Assembly: GCF_014858725.1 (NCBI RefSeq)
Contig: NZ_AQGV01000015.1
Span: 558,001-622,000 of the forward strand
Source of the DNA: Pseudoalteromonas aurantia 208
GTDB taxonomy: Bacteria > Pseudomonadota > Gammaproteobacteria > Enterobacterales > Alteromonadaceae
DNA length: 64,000 bases
Direction: 5' to 3'
Both the position numbers and the translations under genes were made by a program. Under the pieces are notes generated by a model. The model saw only the letters and a list, made by a program, of their open reading frames with translations, had not been told where the DNA came from and ran no database searches. Of the stretch, positions 1 through 7,232 are shown piece after piece. How positions within the stretch are numbered: position 1 is the first letter of the stretch; every line of letters begins with the position of its first letter.

Positions 1-46
1 TAAGGTGTTGATATATTGATTCATTCTTGTGATACATAAGTAACTC

Positions 47-877
47 CTAGCTGCTTTTAGCAAAGGGGGCGAGCTTAGATGACACAAAAGGGTACGCGTT
101 TGTCACATCAATATTACACGCAAATCGGGTGTCATTCGGATTAGAAAGAATAACCTCTATAATGGAGCGGTCATCATGCAATGACACATGTTGAAAATGC
201 ACGGCGTTGACGTTATCGATGATCTCATTTTGCGTTTGACTAGTATTGATTTGATCAAAATGCGTGACTAAATAATTGCTAGCGCGCTCCAAGTTTGAAC
301 GGCCTATATTGGGTTTTAATTGTGCTAACGCACCTTCTCTGGTTTTTTTGGGTGGACTTTTTGTACCGTCTACAGTATCAATTAAATGCTCGACCAGAAC
401 GCTAGGGAGCGCTTCTGAACCATGGCTGCCAGCCACAGAAATACGCTCGACTAACCCGACTAAAATAACCTCGTTTTTAGTTGACGCTTGGATCAGCGCA
501 TTTAATTGTGTGAGTGTTCTTGGGTATAACGTATATGTATCAACATTATTAATGGTAAATACCCAAGTTGCTTGTTGTGCGAGGTACAAAAAAGGGCGAA
601 TACGAAGATTCGGCTGCTCATTAGGCGACGTTACATAGTTAAAAATCTGATCAAAACTGGTAGTAGATTGCTTGGTAAATTCTGCGGCGGCCTCGTACTG
701 TTTTTCTAAATCTATTGTTGCGAAATACGGCTTAACATAGCCTATTGCATACACGTGTCCATGGGGGTGTTCACGGTTACATTGCAGCGTTTCTTGAGTT
801 TGGCTAGTTGTGTTGACCACATCTGGTTGAGCTGCATTGTGCGTCTCATCTGATAAATTCATTTTTTCGATCCTCAA
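47..877 (-). CDS. PatG C-terminal-domain-like protein (paralogue 1)
   Basis: 276 aa, no signal peptide or membrane segment. The pattern 'HVYAIGYVKPYF' then 'YLAQQATWVFTI' then 'ERASNYLVTHF' and a final 'IDVTNAYPFVSSKL' follows the domain known from the C-terminus of the cyanobactin protease PatG (typically IYALGRIEPRFP, YLARQLCWVL, RALNYLAVRYP, RVDVTEEFPFL). No protease domain is present, so this is the stand-alone C-terminal module, whose biochemical role is unknown. It lies 10 nt downstream of a longer paralogue (888-1868) and both follow a RebB-like gene, suggesting co-transcription and a role in the R-body locus. The family call rests on remembered motif similarity; the function is not inferred. 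Confidence 0.65.
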   Translation of the reverse strand: MRIEKMNLSDETHNAAQPDVVNTTSQTQETLQCNREHPHGHVYAIGYVKPYFATIDLEKQYEAAAEFTKQSTTSFDQIFNYVTSPNEQPNLRIRPFLYLAQQATWVFTINNVDTYTLYPRTLTQLNALIQASTKNEVILVGLVERISVAGSHGSEALPSVLVEHLIDTVDGTKSPPKKTREGALAQLKPNIGRSNLERASNYLVTHFDQINTSQTQNEIIDNVNAVHFQHVSLHDDRSIIEVILSNPNDTRFACNIDVTNAYPFVSSKLAPFAKSS

Positions 878-887
878 AGAACAGTAT

Positions 888-1868
888 TCATATCAAAGGC
901 TGTACTGGGGTGAAAGCTTGGATAGCAGTATTAATAAAGGGGTACAAACCAGTCACATCTATCCGACAATAATAATAATGCTGCTTGTCTGAACTGTTCT
1001 CTTGATAGACGAATGTCATATCGACAATAGAGTGGCTTGACACAGAATCAAACATAGTCATATCAATACGTAACAATGATGCGCTTTGTGTCGTGTTTGA
1101 TCCGGTTTGCATTTTATGGGTATGTTCATACATATCAGGGTAGCGAAATGCCACAAAATTACGTGCTCTATCGAAGGGGGTCACCCCCATATTTGGTGTA
1201 ACCTCTAACTCTTTAATGACACCTTGGATCGCTATGGTTTGCGCCGATGATACTTCCTTAATGGTACGGTGCAATTCATCCAAGGTCTGAGAGTAAATTT
1301 GTTCACAAACAACTTCAGGCAGGTTCAGACTATTGTCACTTATATAACTGGTACCAATCACACTGCTATAAACAGTCTCTAGTGTGTCGCTGGGTGCTTT
1401 AAGTGATGCGATAAATGAAGCTAGTACCTGCTGCGTTGCAGGCACGAGTAAATACTGATAATGCGCTTTTATAGAGAGTACCCATTGCACTTGTTCGGCA
1501 AGATATAAATATTTGTCACGATCTGTGTTGGCATTATTATTAGTAAATACCCCATAATAGTCTTGTTCATTAACGCCAAGGGTGCGGGCAGCGCTTAAAA
1601 ATTGTTTCTTTATGCCTTTATTCGGAAAACGTACTTTTATTACACCAAGTGCGTAGATAAGATCTGAGTGCTGGCGTTGAATTATGGGGTCAAGACTTTC
1701 AAGCAGTTTATTGTCAGTCTCAGGCGTTTCGACAATTGGCGTTGCTTGCGCAGTTATAGCCATCGCATCGTTCGTTTTTGCGTTTATCTTGTCAGTATTT
1801 AAGTCAAGGGTTGTGTCGTTTTGTTCGATGTGGCTTTCAGTGGCTTCATCGGCATCTTTATCACTCAT
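888..1868 (-). CDS. PatG C-terminal-domain-like protein (paralogue 2)
   Basis: 326 aa. An acidic, low-complexity N-terminus (about 65 residues) precedes the PatG-C-like domain: 'LIYALGVIKVRFPNKGIKKQF' region near residue 70, 'YLAEQVQWVLSI' near 125, 'FDRARNFVAFRYPDMY' near 230, and 'CRIDVTGLYPFINTAI' near the end. It keeps the RYP and DVT-PF signatures better than its neighbour at 47-877, with which it aligns across the full domain. No protease, signal peptide or membrane segment. It follows the RebB-like gene 1974-2246 across a hairpin at 1895-1914. In cyanobactin clusters the domain is attached to a maturation protease; here it stands alone, so a partner or scaffold role is only a guess. 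Confidence 0.7.
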   Translation of the reverse strand: MSDKDADEATESHIEQNDTTLDLNTDKINAKTNDAMAITAQATPIVETPETDNKLLESLDPIIQRQHSDLIYALGVIKVRFPNKGIKKQFLSAARTLGVNEQDYYGVFTNNNANTDRDKYLYLAEQVQWVLSIKAHYQYLLVPATQQVLASFIASLKAPSDTLETVYSSVIGTSYISDNSLNLPEVVCEQIYSQTLDELHRTIKEVSSAQTIAIQGVIKELEVTPNMGVTPFDRARNFVAFRYPDMYEHTHKMQTGSNTTQSASLLRIDMTMFDSVSSHSIVDMTFVYQENSSDKQHYYYCRIDVTGLYPFINTAIQAFTPVQPLI

Positions 1869-1894
1869 TTTTTCACCTTATTAATTGAGCCAAA

Positions 1895-1914
1895 GCACCG
1901 GCCTAGGCCAGTGC
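1895..1914 (-). terminator. Palindromic hairpin between reb-like gene and PatG-C-like genes
   Basis: A near-perfect 20-nt palindrome (GCACYGGCCTAGGCCRGTGC) followed on the minus strand by TTTGG. It may attenuate transcription between the upstream reb gene and the two PatG-C-like genes. The U-run is weak, so a full terminator is uncertain. Confidence 0.4.
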
Positions 1915-1973
1915 ATTTTGCTTGTGCTATTGCTATCTAAAATGTCAGGGGGGGTATATTGAATTGTTAAAAA

Positions 1974-2246
1974 TCAACCCGCACCTAATATGGTCTTTGT
2001 GGCTTCACCGGTACTGGCTGTGTCGATTGAATATAACGTCGTTACACCCATTGTGGTGGCAGCTTGCCCGGTAATGGCCATTTGTTGTTGTGCGGTGGTC
2101 GCATTATGCGCTGCATTCGCCAGTGCTTGAGATGTGGCTTGAAATAGGTTGCCCATTGACATAGCGGGTGCATCACCTAGTACTTTCACATTGGCTTGTG
2201 TAACAGCGTCGGTGATCTGATCATTAACTGAGGTTGGAAATGCCAT
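1974..2246 (-). CDS. RebB-like R-body protein (copy A)
   Basis: 90 aa. It begins MAFPTSVNDQITDAVTQANV and continues with 'LGDAPAMSMGNLFQATSQAL', 'AANAAHNATTAQQQ' and 'TTMGVTTLYSIDTAS'. This is the RebB 'killing trait' family (R-body structural proteins of Caedibacter and relatives). R-bodies are coiled protein ribbons that unroll on a pH or ion trigger. Size and composition (Ala/Thr/Gln-rich, no Cys, no signal peptide) fit. An AAGGAA Shine-Dalgarno sits 7 nt before the ATG. Three more copies of the same form are at 19469-20423, so this one is a detached member. A 19-nt sequence covering its start codon recurs inverted at 2696-2714, inside a predicted antisense RNA. Confidence 0.88.
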   Translation of the reverse strand: MAFPTSVNDQITDAVTQANVKVLGDAPAMSMGNLFQATSQALANAAHNATTAQQQMAITGQAATTMGVTTLYSIDTASTGEATKTILGAG

Positions 2247-2407
2247 AGTTGTTCCTTAATTATAATATGTGGTTACGTTAAAATTCAGGAGTAATTGTAG
2301 AGAGATTATGATGATAAGTTTTGGATGAACTTACCGATTAGATGGTAAATAACGTGTTTTTTTAAATCGCTATTTTTCACAGCTAAGCATAGATAAGCTT
2401 AATGACT

Positions 2408-2719
2408 CAAAAGAGGTAACATGCCAAAATTAGCCATGTTACCTCTGCTATTCATTTGATTAATGTCCGATTCACCAGTAATAAGTCAGCCCCATTTGAT
2501 TCACACCTTGGTCATGCGAGTGAGCTAATTGACGCGTCAACGGCGCTAAAAATTATGTATGTTAAATAACTACATAGCGAGTTTTGCCGTGTTATCATGC
2601 CAATTACTTGCTGCATTTTCTGACCCTGTCTTTCATGCCGTGGGTATAGTCTCAAACCGATATAACGAGCTACGCCAATCGAGGTTACTTAGTGTTGGCA
2701 TTTCCAACCTCAGTAGGAC
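2408..2719 (-). ncRNA. Candidate antisense small RNA or short leader transcript
   Basis: A promoter with a perfect TATAAT (2731-2726) predicts a minus-strand start near 2719, and the hairpin at 2412-2446 gives an end near 2408, about 310 nt. Its 5' end carries ACTGAGGTTGGAAATGCCA (2714-2696), perfectly complementary over 19 nt to the reb mRNA of 1974-2246 from the start codon to codon 7. Thirteen of these nucleotides also match the starts of the three reb genes at 19469-20423. The segment can form a GTTGG-AAATG-CCAAC hairpin. Two tiny open frames (22 codons at 2633-2701 with a GAGG site; 34 codons at 2512-2616) mean a peptide-coding transcript is an alternative. Purely predicted. Confidence 0.45.
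2412..2446 (-). terminator. Strong hairpin terminator candidate
   Basis: A 12-bp perfect stem (AGAGGTAACATG / CATGTTACCTCT) with an 11-nt loop, followed on the minus strand by CTTTTGAG. It could end transcription from the AAA+ operon and from the promoter at 2726-2759. The U-run is only four, so efficiency is uncertain. Confidence 0.6.
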
Positions 2720-2725
2720 TTAGTC

Positions 2726-2761
2726 ATTATATAACTGATGGGTTTTACCAACTTGGTAAAA
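2726..2761 (-). promoter_or_regulatory. TACCAA-N20-TATAAT promoter (site 1)
   Basis: Minus strand: TTACCAAG (2759-2752), exactly 20 nt, then TATAAT (2731-2726). The box lies in a perfect 19-bp palindrome TTTTACCAACTTGGTAAAA (2743-2761) that recurs identically at 5514-5532. It starts 24 nt downstream of the AAA+ gene and points to the candidate RNA at 2408-2719, not directly at a long gene. Same architecture as six other sites in the window. Confidence 0.7.
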
Positions 2762-2784
2762 GTTACGATTAAGCGCATTTAGTC

Positions 2785-4170
2785 TTACCATCGAGGTTGG
2801 GTATGATGAGCTTGGGTCCGGGCGATGGCATCATGTATGTCACGAGGGTGCACTTCAGATCGGCCTTGTGATAGTAACTTCAACGACACACATCGAATGA
2901 TATTAACAATATCAGCGCCACTTAATGGGTATTGGTCGGCGAGTTGCTGAAAGTTAATGTCTGGAGAAAGTCGGGTTTTTTCGCAAAATCCATTTTGCCA
3001 CATACTTAAGCGCTGTGCGGGCTTGGGGGATTCAAAATGCACAATTGATTCAAAGCGTCTAAAAAAGGCATTATCAATATTGTCTTTAAAGTTAGACGCC
3101 AAAATGACAATGCCATTAAAGCGCTCGATACGTTGTAGTAAATACGCCACATTTTGGTTGGCAAATTGATCGTTGGAAGAGTTTGATGCTTGCCGCTTAC
3201 CAAATAACGCATCGGCTTCATCAAAAAATAATATCCAACGGCGGTGCTCAGCCAAACTAAACACCTTTTCTAAGTTTTTTTCTGTTTCACCAATGTACTT
3301 TGAAGTCACCATCGATAAATCGATTTTATAAACAGCCATGTCGACCGCTTGCCCTAGCACGCTGGCTGTAAGCGTTTTTCCAGTGCCGGGTGGGCCATAA
3401 AATAACGCGCGATATCCAGGGCGCAGTTGTTTGCCTATTTGCCATTCTGTAATGAGCGTTTCTCCATGCTTTACCCATTGAATGATGTCGTCTAGTTGGC
3501 TTTGAATTGACGTAGGTAAAACAAGGTCTTGCCACGTCATATTTGATTTGACAGGTGATGCAGCAAAGGTGCTGTCTGACTCAGGGGTATACGCCGTGGC
3601 GGTGGTCAGTGTTTGCACATACTCAGCGGTTAAGGCTAATGGTGCACTTAATAGGCTGGGGGCATGCCCATCGTCATAGTGTGATAAAACCCGCTTTAAC
3701 AACGGGCTTGTGTGTAACGTTTTTAATACTTGGCATTGAGTCATCACGTCATTTCCACCCAGAATAAATGCGGCTGTGGCAGCGCTGGCGTATAGGGTTG
3801 CGTCACGCTCAACTATACCAAACTCAGTAAAAGGGCGGTTTGTTTGTTCATTTATACTTAATAGCACATCAAAGAGGGAGGGGTTGATCACCGGGGTTAA
3901 TGCCAAAATGATCAGGAGCCGCTCTAAGGTACTAAGTTTATTAGATTCAATGAAGTGACCATAGGAAGACAGCGCAGACGTGAATTCTGCAGGTTCAATA
4001 ATGTGCCATTCAGTTGCGTGCTCACTTTGCTCAAAATAGTGCGTTATGCGTGTGTGGAGTAGCTGTTTTAACCAGCTACATTCTTGCGTTAAATCACGTG
4101 CATTATGTGAAAGCGCGCTTGTCTTTTGACAGGCCTCAGACCTTAAACGGTTTTTATGGGTTTGCCACAT
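2785..4170 (-). CDS. eCIS-type AAA+ ATPase (Afp15/PVC15-like)
   Basis: 461 aa from an ATG preceded by AAGGA at 8-nt spacing; an upstream ATG at 4209 in the same frame lacks a ribosome site. The C-terminal half is a single AAA+ module: Walker A GPPGTGKT (about residues 257-264), 'IDLSMVTSKYIGETEKNL', Walker B ILFFDEADALFGKR (about 313), 'FANQNVAYLLQRIERF', and the arginine region FFRRFESIVHF (about 370). These phrases are characteristic of the ATPase that accompanies extracellular contractile injection systems. The N-terminal half is helical and unassigned. It follows the LysM gene in the same direction. No contractile tail genes are present, so the ATPase probably acts on R-body assembly or cargo loading (inference). 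Confidence 0.85.
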   Translation of the reverse strand: MWQTHKNRLRSEACQKTSALSHNARDLTQECSWLKQLLHTRITHYFEQSEHATEWHIIEPAEFTSALSSYGHFIESNKLSTLERLLIILALTPVINPSLFDVLLSINEQTNRPFTEFGIVERDATLYASAATAAFILGGNDVMTQCQVLKTLHTSPLLKRVLSHYDDGHAPSLLSAPLALTAEYVQTLTTATAYTPESDSTFAASPVKSNMTWQDLVLPTSIQSQLDDIIQWVKHGETLITEWQIGKQLRPGYRALFYGPPGTGKTLTASVLGQAVDMAVYKIDLSMVTSKYIGETEKNLEKVFSLAEHRRWILFFDEADALFGKRQASNSSNDQFANQNVAYLLQRIERFNGIVILASNFKDNIDNAFFRRFESIVHFESPKPAQRLSMWQNGFCEKTRLSPDINFQQLADQYPLSGADIVNIIRCVSLKLLSQGRSEVHPRDIHDAIARTQAHHTQPRW

Positions 4171-4265
4171 AGGTGTGTCCTTATAAGTCATATCACAGAC
4201 GATGGACATAGCGTATAAAAAAACGGGGTGTTTCTCTTGGCAAAGATGCGGTGCTTATTGGTATA

Positions 4266-4658
4266 TCATGGTATGGCTGTTACATCATGTAATGCCGGTG
4301 AGTAAGGGACAGATAAAACTTGGTTTAATTTTAACTTACTCAGATTTAATGACGCTTTGTGTTTACTTATGGCGTAATTGTGATTAATTAAGTCGAGTAC
4401 CGTGAGTGATGCTGCATTGGCTAACCCTTCGCAAATTGAGGTGATTGAATCGCCGATACGAGTTTGGTATATAAAGTGCCCACCCGCGCAACAATAGGGT
4501 ATTTTGAGTAAAGTGCGCTCTGATAAAAACGCGACGTTCACTTGTGGATTAGCCTTGATAACATCTTTGGCTTTAACCCCCGCACTGGCTCTAATTGAAA
4601 TCGTGATCAGTGCAAGTGTGTCACCTGGTTGAACGGTATATTTGAGTACAGTATGCAT
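4266..4658 (-). CDS. Small LysM-domain protein
   Basis: 130 aa. An N-terminal LysM motif, 'YTVQPGDTLALITISI' then 'VIKANPQVN' and 'LKIPYC', occupies about residues 7-55. A second, more diverged LysM-like unit ('FIYQTRIGDSITSICEGL ... NHNYAI ... LNQVLSVP') fills the rest. There is no signal peptide. LysM domains bind N-acetylglucosamine polymers. Small cytoplasmic LysM proteins are standard parts of contractile injection systems (gp53/PVC7-like), where they help join particle components. It lies between the DUF1906-like gene and the AAA+ ATPase, which strengthens the eCIS-like reading of this part of the locus. Confidence 0.75.
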   Translation of the reverse strand: MHTVLKYTVQPGDTLALITISIRASAGVKAKDVIKANPQVNVAFLSERTLLKIPYCCAGGHFIYQTRIGDSITSICEGLANAASLTVLDLINHNYAISKHKASLNLSKLKLNQVLSVPYSPALHDVTAIP

Positions 4659-4677
4659 AAAGAATACTCTAAGTTAA

Positions 4678-4705
4678 GAGCAGGTTTGGTATGGCTTGCC
4701 TGCTC
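4678..4705 (-). terminator. Weak hairpin downstream of the DUF1906-like gene
   Basis: A 7-bp stem GAGCAGG/CCTGCTC with a 14-nt loop and TTAACTT following on the minus strand. It may reduce read-through from 4723-5430 into the LysM gene. Weak U-run. Confidence 0.3.
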
Positions 4706-4722
4706 GTATATGAAAGGGAGTA

Positions 4723-5430
4723 TTATTGAATAGCCCAATAAATCGGGTATGAGCCAGCATTGTCACCAATGGTAATAGTACGTATTTGGGTGTTGCTGCT
4801 AGATTGCTCAAATGGTGTATAAGTAGACTCCAGTACTCGGCCATTTGTTTGCTGTTGTTGCTGCACTTCGTTACCTAATATTCCCACGGAGTAACCAGAT
4901 TGAAAAATCTGCTGTTCTACAGCCTGAGTTTGGCCTGAACCTGAACTACTCTCCGTGCTTGTCAATTGTAACCAAACAGTCGTGCCGATTGGGATCGCGG
5001 CTTCACTGAGTAGATTAAGTACACTGCTAGCGATATCAGATGGAGCTATTTGTCCAGTGCCAGTACCAATTTTGCTTGCGTCTTGATGATATACAGGCAT
5101 TAAAGCAAGCCCGTAACCATGTTTGTCATTTGCACCGGTGATTCGATTGGTTTCTTGCGCCGTCAGCGGTATTGTGCTTGGCCCTGAACCTTTAGCAGTT
5201 GGGGGGGATTGAGTCGTTGGTGCGTTAAGACTGCGTATACAAAAGCTATAACCTTCACTTTTGTACTTATCTGCAATGCTCGGCTTCATCGTACCATTGT
5301 ATATAATCCCTTTTGCGTGAGGGTCTGCAATCTCAGCATAAGTTAACTGTGGAACCGGTGGATTAACTATTTTGACTAAGGTGGGGTTTTCCGTTGTAAC
5401 TTTATTCTCTCCGGTGGTTGGGCTGCTCAT
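4723..5430 (-). CDS. DUF1906-like (glycoside hydrolase 25-like) protein, possible cargo
   Basis: 235 aa, no signal peptide. The pattern 'YKSEGYSFCIRSL', 'LTAQETNRITGAN', 'GYGLALMPVYH', 'AIPIGTTVWLQL' resembles the TIM-barrel proteins of the DUF1906/Rv2525c group (typically GYxFxxRYL, LT..E...I...GL.LMPVYQ, GIP.GT.IYF). That family is related to peptidoglycan-cleaving GH25 enzymes. The C-terminal third is Gln/Ser/Thr-rich and unassigned. It has its own promoter of the locus type (5497-5551) and stands next to a GH18-like gene with a similar promoter. A wall-acting cargo protein is plausible but unproven; I cannot identify the catalytic acids with confidence. Confidence 0.5.
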   Translation of the reverse strand: MSSPTTGENKVTTENPTLVKIVNPPVPQLTYAEIADPHAKGIIYNGTMKPSIADKYKSEGYSFCIRSLNAPTTQSPPTAKGSGPSTIPLTAQETNRITGANDKHGYGLALMPVYHQDASKIGTGTGQIAPSDIASSVLNLLSEAAIPIGTTVWLQLTSTESSSGSGQTQAVEQQIFQSGYSVGILGNEVQQQQQTNGRVLESTYTPFEQSSSNTQIRTITIGDNAGSYPIYWAIQ

Positions 5431-5496
5431 AAAAAATCCTATTTTCTTGAATGTTGTTGATCTGAAGGTGAAAAACCAAATAAATTGGTTGAATTA

Positions 5497-5551
5497 ACTA
5501 TAAAAGAGGGGGGTTTTACCAACTTGGTAAAAGTGGGGTTTAAATTGGTAT
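5497..5551 (-). promoter_or_regulatory. Tandem TACCAA-N20-TATAGT promoter (site 2)
   Basis: Minus strand: distal box ATACCAAT (5551-5544), proximal box TTACCAAG (5530-5523) 21 bp away, 20 nt, then TATAGT (5502-5497). The proximal box is in the same 19-bp palindrome as at 2743-2761. It drives the gene 4723-5430; the leader is about 60 nt. Confidence 0.75.
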
Positions 5552-5647
5552 ATTCTACTTTAATGGAGAATTCTTTAACTCTTACTTGCGCCCTGTCGCA
5601 ACATAGGCCACTAAAAGCGGCCTATATTCAACAAATCATGTGTTGGT

Positions 5648-6493
5648 TTAGCTATTCAGCGATTGTGCAATGGCTTTGATCCAATCACCATTGTGGTCAC
5701 TTGAGAACTGCCAATTCATAATGCCGCCAAGGCTAGATTGTTGTTGGATAGGCTTAATCACTTCATTGATGATTGTTTGCACTGGCATATACCCAGAACC
5801 CGCATCGTTCTGCGTGACAGGAAAGCCAGCAATAACCTTCTCTGGAGACATATTAGGGAGCTTTGTATAATTCAAATATGAGCTAACAATTTGATCAGGG
5901 TTAGCACTCCATGGCGGGTTGTTGTAAAACTGCACATTTAACCAGTCAATCTCTTGTCCCACCAGCTCTACCACTTCAACATAACCTGCCATGTATCCGC
6001 CTTGCTCCAAATAAGGAGGTTGAGGTGCATGAGAAATGATGTAGTCAGGGCTCGGGAGGCGCTTTCTGAGCTCCTGAGTTAAAGAAATCAAAAATTGTGC
6101 GCCGTCGTACCCTGCTTGACCAGTGAACGCGGCCGTATCTTCATAATCTATATCCACGCCATCTAACTGATTATTTTTCACAAAGCTTGCCAGCGAGTCA
6201 GCCAGCTTGGCCGTGTCTTCTGACAACGAACGATAAGCGTTGGAACCCATGGTGCCGCCACCAAATGAGATCAATACTTTCTGCCCCTTGTGTTGCATTA
6301 CTTTTATGGCCTCAATGGTATTAGTCGTGAAGCTAGATTCCGTTGCAGCGATGGCACCACTTAATACTAAATTGAACGGGTTGTTAGACGAAGAAGACAG
6401 GAATGCTAGGTTCACCACATCATATGGCAGTTCGCTGGCATTAATGAGCGGGACCGCGCCCGAGTTATAATAGGTAATGGTTTTAGACATCAT
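5648..6493 (-). CDS. GH18 family glycosidase (chitinase-like), no signal peptide
   Basis: 281 aa. The GH18 catalytic signature DGVDIDYE is complete (D111, D114, D116, catalytic E118), preceded by the 'KVLISFGGG' strand (about 72-80) and followed by 'DWLNVQFYNNPPW', the usual substrate-cleft strand. The length fits a single TIM barrel with no binding module. Family members cleave chitin, chito-oligosaccharides or peptidoglycan-like beta-1,4 GlcNAc linkages. There is no export signal, unlike a normal secreted chitinase, and the promoter is of the R-body locus type (6536-6569). This suggests an intracellularly stored cargo protein rather than a nutritional enzyme. Either of two adjacent ATG codons (6493, 6490) could start it, after AAGGA. 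Confidence 0.85.
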   Translation of the reverse strand: MMSKTITYYNSGAVPLINASELPYDVVNLAFLSSSSNNPFNLVLSGAIAATESSFTTNTIEAIKVMQHKGQKVLISFGGGTMGSNAYRSLSEDTAKLADSLASFVKNNQLDGVDIDYEDTAAFTGQAGYDGAQFLISLTQELRKRLPSPDYIISHAPQPPYLEQGGYMAGYVEVVELVGQEIDWLNVQFYNNPPWSANPDQIVSSYLNYTKLPNMSPEKVIAGFPVTQNDAGSGYMPVQTIINEVIKPIQQQSSLGGIMNWQFSSDHNGDWIKAIAQSLNS

Positions 6494-6535
6494 AGTTCCT
6501 TATATCTACTTAATTGAAAGAGAAGTTACGTAATT

Positions 6536-6569
6536 AGCTTAGCTGCACCCGACCCACTTGACTTGGTAA
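6536..6569 (-). promoter_or_regulatory. TACCAA-N20-TAAGCT promoter (site 3)
   Basis: Minus strand: TTACCAAG (6569-6562), 20 nt, TAAGCT (6541-6536), upstream of the GH18 gene. Single box; no second box 21-22 bp upstream. The -10 is weaker than at the other sites. Confidence 0.6.
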
Positions 6570-6824
6570 AAGTAACGATGCTCAGCACGCTGAGGATTAA
6601 ATGCCCCCTTTGGCTTAAGGTGATTTTTAATCATCATTAGGGGGGAATACGTTATTTTCTGAAAATCTAGCTCAGTGAGTAGATATTTGGTATTACAAGC
6701 AATTACATTATCGCAAGTACTTACTTTATTGAAGTTGGCTTTTTATAGGGCTTTGTTTGTTGTGGTTTTTGATGGGGGACACAAGGACGGCCTTATTGTG
6801 CAGCTATCCTTGTTGTGCGGCCTT
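6570..6824. other. Intergenic stretch left of the IS3 element
   Basis: No convincing gene. It contains a hairpin CTCAGCACGCTGAG just above promoter site 3, and a CCCCC/GGGGG inverted pair (6604-6608 with 6641-6645) around an AT-rich centre. The IS3-type element starts at 6825. Confidence 0.4.
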
Positions 6825-6891
6825 TGTTGTGGTTCAATAATTCCGGACACTATTTTAGGTGGTATCATTACCACTCAATCAGAGGTGTCCT

Positions 6892-7200
6892 ATGGCAAAA
6901 AAACGCAGAACATTTAGTAAAGAATTCAAACTTGAAGCCGCTTGTTTGGTTTTAGACCAAGGCTATTCACTTCAAGAAGCATGTCGTTCATTGGATGTTG
7001 GAGAAACGGCTTTAAGGCGCTGGGTTCAACAACTTGAACTTGAGCGAAATGGTGAAACACCTAATGCCAAAGCTTTGACTCCAGAGCAACAAAAGATTCA
7101 AGAACTTGAAGCCAGAATCAATCGTTTAGAACGAGAGAAATCAATACTAAAAAAGGCTACAGCTCTCTTAATGTCAGAAGAAATGAACAATATTCGTTAA
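6892..7200 (+). CDS. IS3-family transposase OrfA
   Basis: 102 aa. The N-terminal helix-turn-helix of the transposase_8/InsE type ('RRTFSKEFKLEAACLVLDQGYSLQEACRSL ... ALRRWVQQ') is followed by a leucine-zipper-like coiled coil ('IQELEARINRLEREKSILKKATALL'). The start at ATGGCAAAAAAACG follows GAGGTG. Near the end, the heptamer AAAAAAG (7149-7155) allows a -1 shift into OrfB, giving the OrfAB transposase; OrfA alone usually regulates transposition. Confidence 0.9.
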   Translation: MAKKRRTFSKEFKLEAACLVLDQGYSLQEACRSLDVGETALRRWVQQLELERNGETPNAKALTPEQQKIQELEARINRLEREKSILKKATALLMSEEMNNIR

Positions 7201-7232
7201 TAGACCAATTAAGTGAGCAAGAATCGGTAGAG

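Noticed and set aside
276..638. Long plus-strand open frame opposite the PatG-C-like gene
   Set aside because: Complementary-strand frame of a well-supported gene, without ribosome site or domain; the same holds for similar frames opposite other genes.
2315..2348. A TACCAT box upstream of reb copy A at 2348-2341
   Set aside because: The box has two mismatches and the hexamer 20 nt downstream (AACTTA) is not -10-like, so I did not count it as an eighth site.
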